This document shows positions 62,477 through 64,000 of a DNA stretch of 64,000 bases, one piece after another (position 1 is the stretch's first letter; each line of letters starts with the position of its first letter). The DNA is taken from contig CAVVFJ010000012.1 in the NCBI GenBank assembly GCA_963747425.1, positions 1 through 64,000 on the forward strand. The letters are read 5' to 3'. This DNA comes from DASUPK01 sp963747425 (GTDB taxonomy: Bacteria; Actinomycetota; Thermoleophilia; Solirubrobacterales; 70-9). The position numbers and the translations under genes were made by a program. A model generated the notes under the pieces. That model made no database searches, had not been told where the DNA came from, and saw only the letters and a program-made list of their open reading frames with translations.

Positions 62477-63829
62477 ATGGAGTCCCTCCCCGGAACCGCT
62501 GATTCGGCGCTCGAGCCGGCTTCCGTCGGGCCTCCGGCCGTCCCGTCACTGCCTGGCATCAAGGCCGGACATCGTGCCCTGATCGCCAACACGTTCCTCG
62601 GCGGGATGGTCGGCTCCGCCTTCCTGATGGCGGCCGGCGCCGCGTCCAAGCACTACGGGCCGACCCTTCACATCCACCACGGGCTCCCGACCTCGATCAG
62701 GGGCCCGCTCCACGGCATCGGGCTGTCGCTGAGCGGCACCGAGTTCGCGGTCCTCTTCATCATTCTCGGGGTCTGCTACCTGGGGGTCCTGCTCTTCGCG
62801 GACTCGGTCCGATTCCGCATCGGCGTGGGGGCGATCGTGGCGCTGCACCTGCTCTTCGTGATCGCGCCGCCGCTCCTCTCCAGCGACATCTTCAACTACG
62901 TCGGCTACGCGCGGCTCGACGCGGTGCACCATCTGAACCCGTACGTCCATCCGCTCTCGGCGGCGCCCACCGATCCTTCCTACATCTACGTCGGCTGGCC
63001 GCTCAACACGACGGCCTACGGGCCGCTCTTCACCCTTGGCACCCTGCCGCTCGGCTGGGTCAGCTTCACGGCCGCGATCTGGCTGCTCAAGTCGGTGACG
63101 GCGCTCGCCAGCCTCGCCTGCGTGGCGCTGGTCTGGGCGTGCGCGACCCGCCTGGGCCGGCCCGCGCTCCCGGCGACGCTGTTCTTCGGCCTCAATCCGG
63201 TCCTGCTCGCCTACGCGGTGGGCGGTGCCCACAACGACCTGCTGATGCTGGCAGCCGCGCTGGGCGGCATCTACATGCTGCTGATCGGGCGGGAGTCCGG
63301 CATGGCGGCGCTGGTGGTGGCGGTGGCGGTGAAGAGCTCCTCGGTGGTCCTGCTGCCCTTCGCCCTGCTCGGCTCACGAAGGCCGTTGCGGGCGTTGCTC
63401 TGGGGGACGCTCGCGGCCGCGGTGATCGTCGTCGTCACGCTGCTCGCCTTCGGCACGCACGTCTCGAGCCTCCTGCACGTGCTGCAGCACGACGCTCGCC
63501 TGGAGACGCCGAACGACGTCCCCGGAGTGATCAACGACGTGCTCGGTCTTGGCATCACCACCCACACCCTCGGCAGGATCGGGATGCTCGTCCTGCTGCC
63601 GACCGTCGCGCTGCTGCTCGTGCGGGTCTACCGGGGAGGGAACTGGCTCGAGAACGCGGGGTGGGCGACTTTCGCCGTCCTGGTGACCACCACCTGGTTC
63701 CTGCCCTGGTACCTGATCTGGTTCCTGCCCCTGGCGGCGCTTGCGGTCCGGCCCTATCAGCGCTTCTCCGCGCTGGCCCTGACCGCACTGGCGATCGGGC
63801 TACAGCTGCCGCTGGTCTTCGGGCACTAG
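62477..63829 (+). CDS. MptB/GT87-like polyprenol-phosphate-mannose mannosyltransferase
   Basis: 450 residues, about 12 TM helices. The region SSDIFNYVGYARLDAVHHLN and PYVHPLSAAP contains the SD/NPY loop, followed by WPLNTTAYGPLFTLGTLPLG and FFGLNPVLLAYAVGGAHNDL. These are signatures of the MptB-type alpha-1,6-mannosyltransferases that use decaprenyl-phospho-mannose outside the membrane. In mycobacteria and corynebacteria these extend lipomannan; here the acceptor is unknown. Together with GH76 at 58643 it suggests an alpha-1,6-mannan-containing envelope. Confidence 0.83.
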   Translation: MESLPGTADSALEPASVGPPAVPSLPGIKAGHRALIANTFLGGMVGSAFLMAAGAASKHYGPTLHIHHGLPTSIRGPLHGIGLSLSGTEFAVLFIILGVCYLGVLLFADSVRFRIGVGAIVALHLLFVIAPPLLSSDIFNYVGYARLDAVHHLNPYVHPLSAAPTDPSYIYVGWPLNTTAYGPLFTLGTLPLGWVSFTAAIWLLKSVTALASLACVALVWACATRLGRPALPATLFFGLNPVLLAYAVGGAHNDLLMLAAALGGIYMLLIGRESGMAALVVAVAVKSSSVVLLPFALLGSRRPLRALLWGTLAAAVIVVVTLLAFGTHVSSLLHVLQHDARLETPNDVPGVINDVLGLGITTHTLGRIGMLVLLPTVALLLVRVYRGGNWLENAGWATFAVLVTTTWFLPWYLIWFLPLAALAVRPYQRFSALALTALAIGLQLPLVFGH

Positions 63830-64000
63830 TTACTGACCGAGGATCTTGGCCTTCTCGGCCTCGAACTCGGCCTCGGTCAGCGCGCCCGATTCCTTCAGCT
63901 TCGCCAGCTTCTCGAGCTGCTCGACCGGGTCCACCTGAGGCTGCGCGGGCGCCGGCGGGGCCATGCCCGGCACCTGGCCCATCCCGGGCATCCCAGCCTG
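63830..64000 (-). CDS. SHOCT-domain protein (5' part outside window)
   Basis: The last 56 residues of a minus-strand gene. A Pro/Met/Gly-rich linker (MPGMGQVPGMAPPAPA) precedes the C-terminal SHOCT motif DPVEQLEKLAKLKESGALTE and AEFEAEKAKILGQ. SHOCT domains are short helical C-terminal oligomerisation tails. The N-terminal domain is not in the window. Confidence 0.85.
   Translation of the reverse strand, partial: QAGMPGMGQVPGMAPPAPAQPQVDPVEQLEKLAKLKESGALTEAEFEAEKAKILGQ

Overview
The window is high-GC, densely packed bacterial DNA with short intergenic gaps, frequent 4-bp ATGA/GTGA gene overlaps, many GTG/TTG starts and an actinobacterial gene repertoire (DUF2332, DUF6206, GH76, FTR1 permease, dodecin, LitR/CarH-type regulator, initiator tRNA without encoded CCA). 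It looks like a chromosomal segment of an Actinomycetota member. A Thermoleophilia/Solirubrobacterales-like organism is my best guess, but no rRNA is present to prove it.

Layout. 0-5 kb: recQ (cut by the left edge), a secreted Ig-like/PxKF protein and a run of small minus-strand genes. 5-14 kb: aldo/keto reductase, hydrolase, cold-shock protein, a lipid-modifying pair (cyclopropane-type methyltransferase and acyl-CoA desaturase), a LivK-type lipoprotein, an EamA transporter and a secreted protein. 14-20 kb: an FTR1 iron permease followed by a MacB/FtsX-type ABC exporter, divergent from a MarR-MFS pair. 20-26 kb: two flavin oxidoreductases, a hydrolase with a structured leader, Ppx/GppA, and a CAP-domain gene under a c-di-AMP (ydaO-type) riboswitch.

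26-45 kb is the most unusual part. An intact initiator tRNA-fMet gene (26105-26178) is followed by two exact 44-bp copies of its 3' part (33184 and 40368). Each copy is preceded by a conserved ~100-bp repeat and followed by a new terminator hairpin. A third copy of the ~100-bp repeat, without the tRNA piece, lies at 42843, and a half-terminator scar lies at 45279. I read this as successive site-specific integrations into tRNA-fMet. The cargo units are: (A) a LitR/CarH-like B12 photoreceptor regulator with two divergent operons and a truncated photolyase; (B) a STAND NTPase with a putative transmembrane/ectodomain tail and a small partner sharing its N-terminal motif, plus metallophosphoesterase, M19 dipeptidase, SnoaL and LLM genes; (C) a secreted hydrolase; (D) a class-III aminotransferase with a DUF6206 gene. 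No integrase is visible.

45-64 kb returns to ordinary chromosome-like content: a receiver/thioredoxin-reductase-like fusion, dodecin, patatin, an SCP2-hydrolase fusion, a three-gene MBL/DUF2332/ATP-grasp operon, a 1-Cys peroxiredoxin, secreted SGNH and arylsulfotransferase-like proteins, STAS and a GH76 mannanase. Next come a 42-codon membrane protein under a second c-di-AMP riboswitch and two polytopic glycosyltransferase-like proteins (one MptB-like). A SHOCT protein is cut by the right edge.

At least nine otherwise good genes are split by what can in each case be explained as a single inserted base, usually in a G/C run. This points to systematic insertion errors in the assembly rather than to nine independent pseudogenes.
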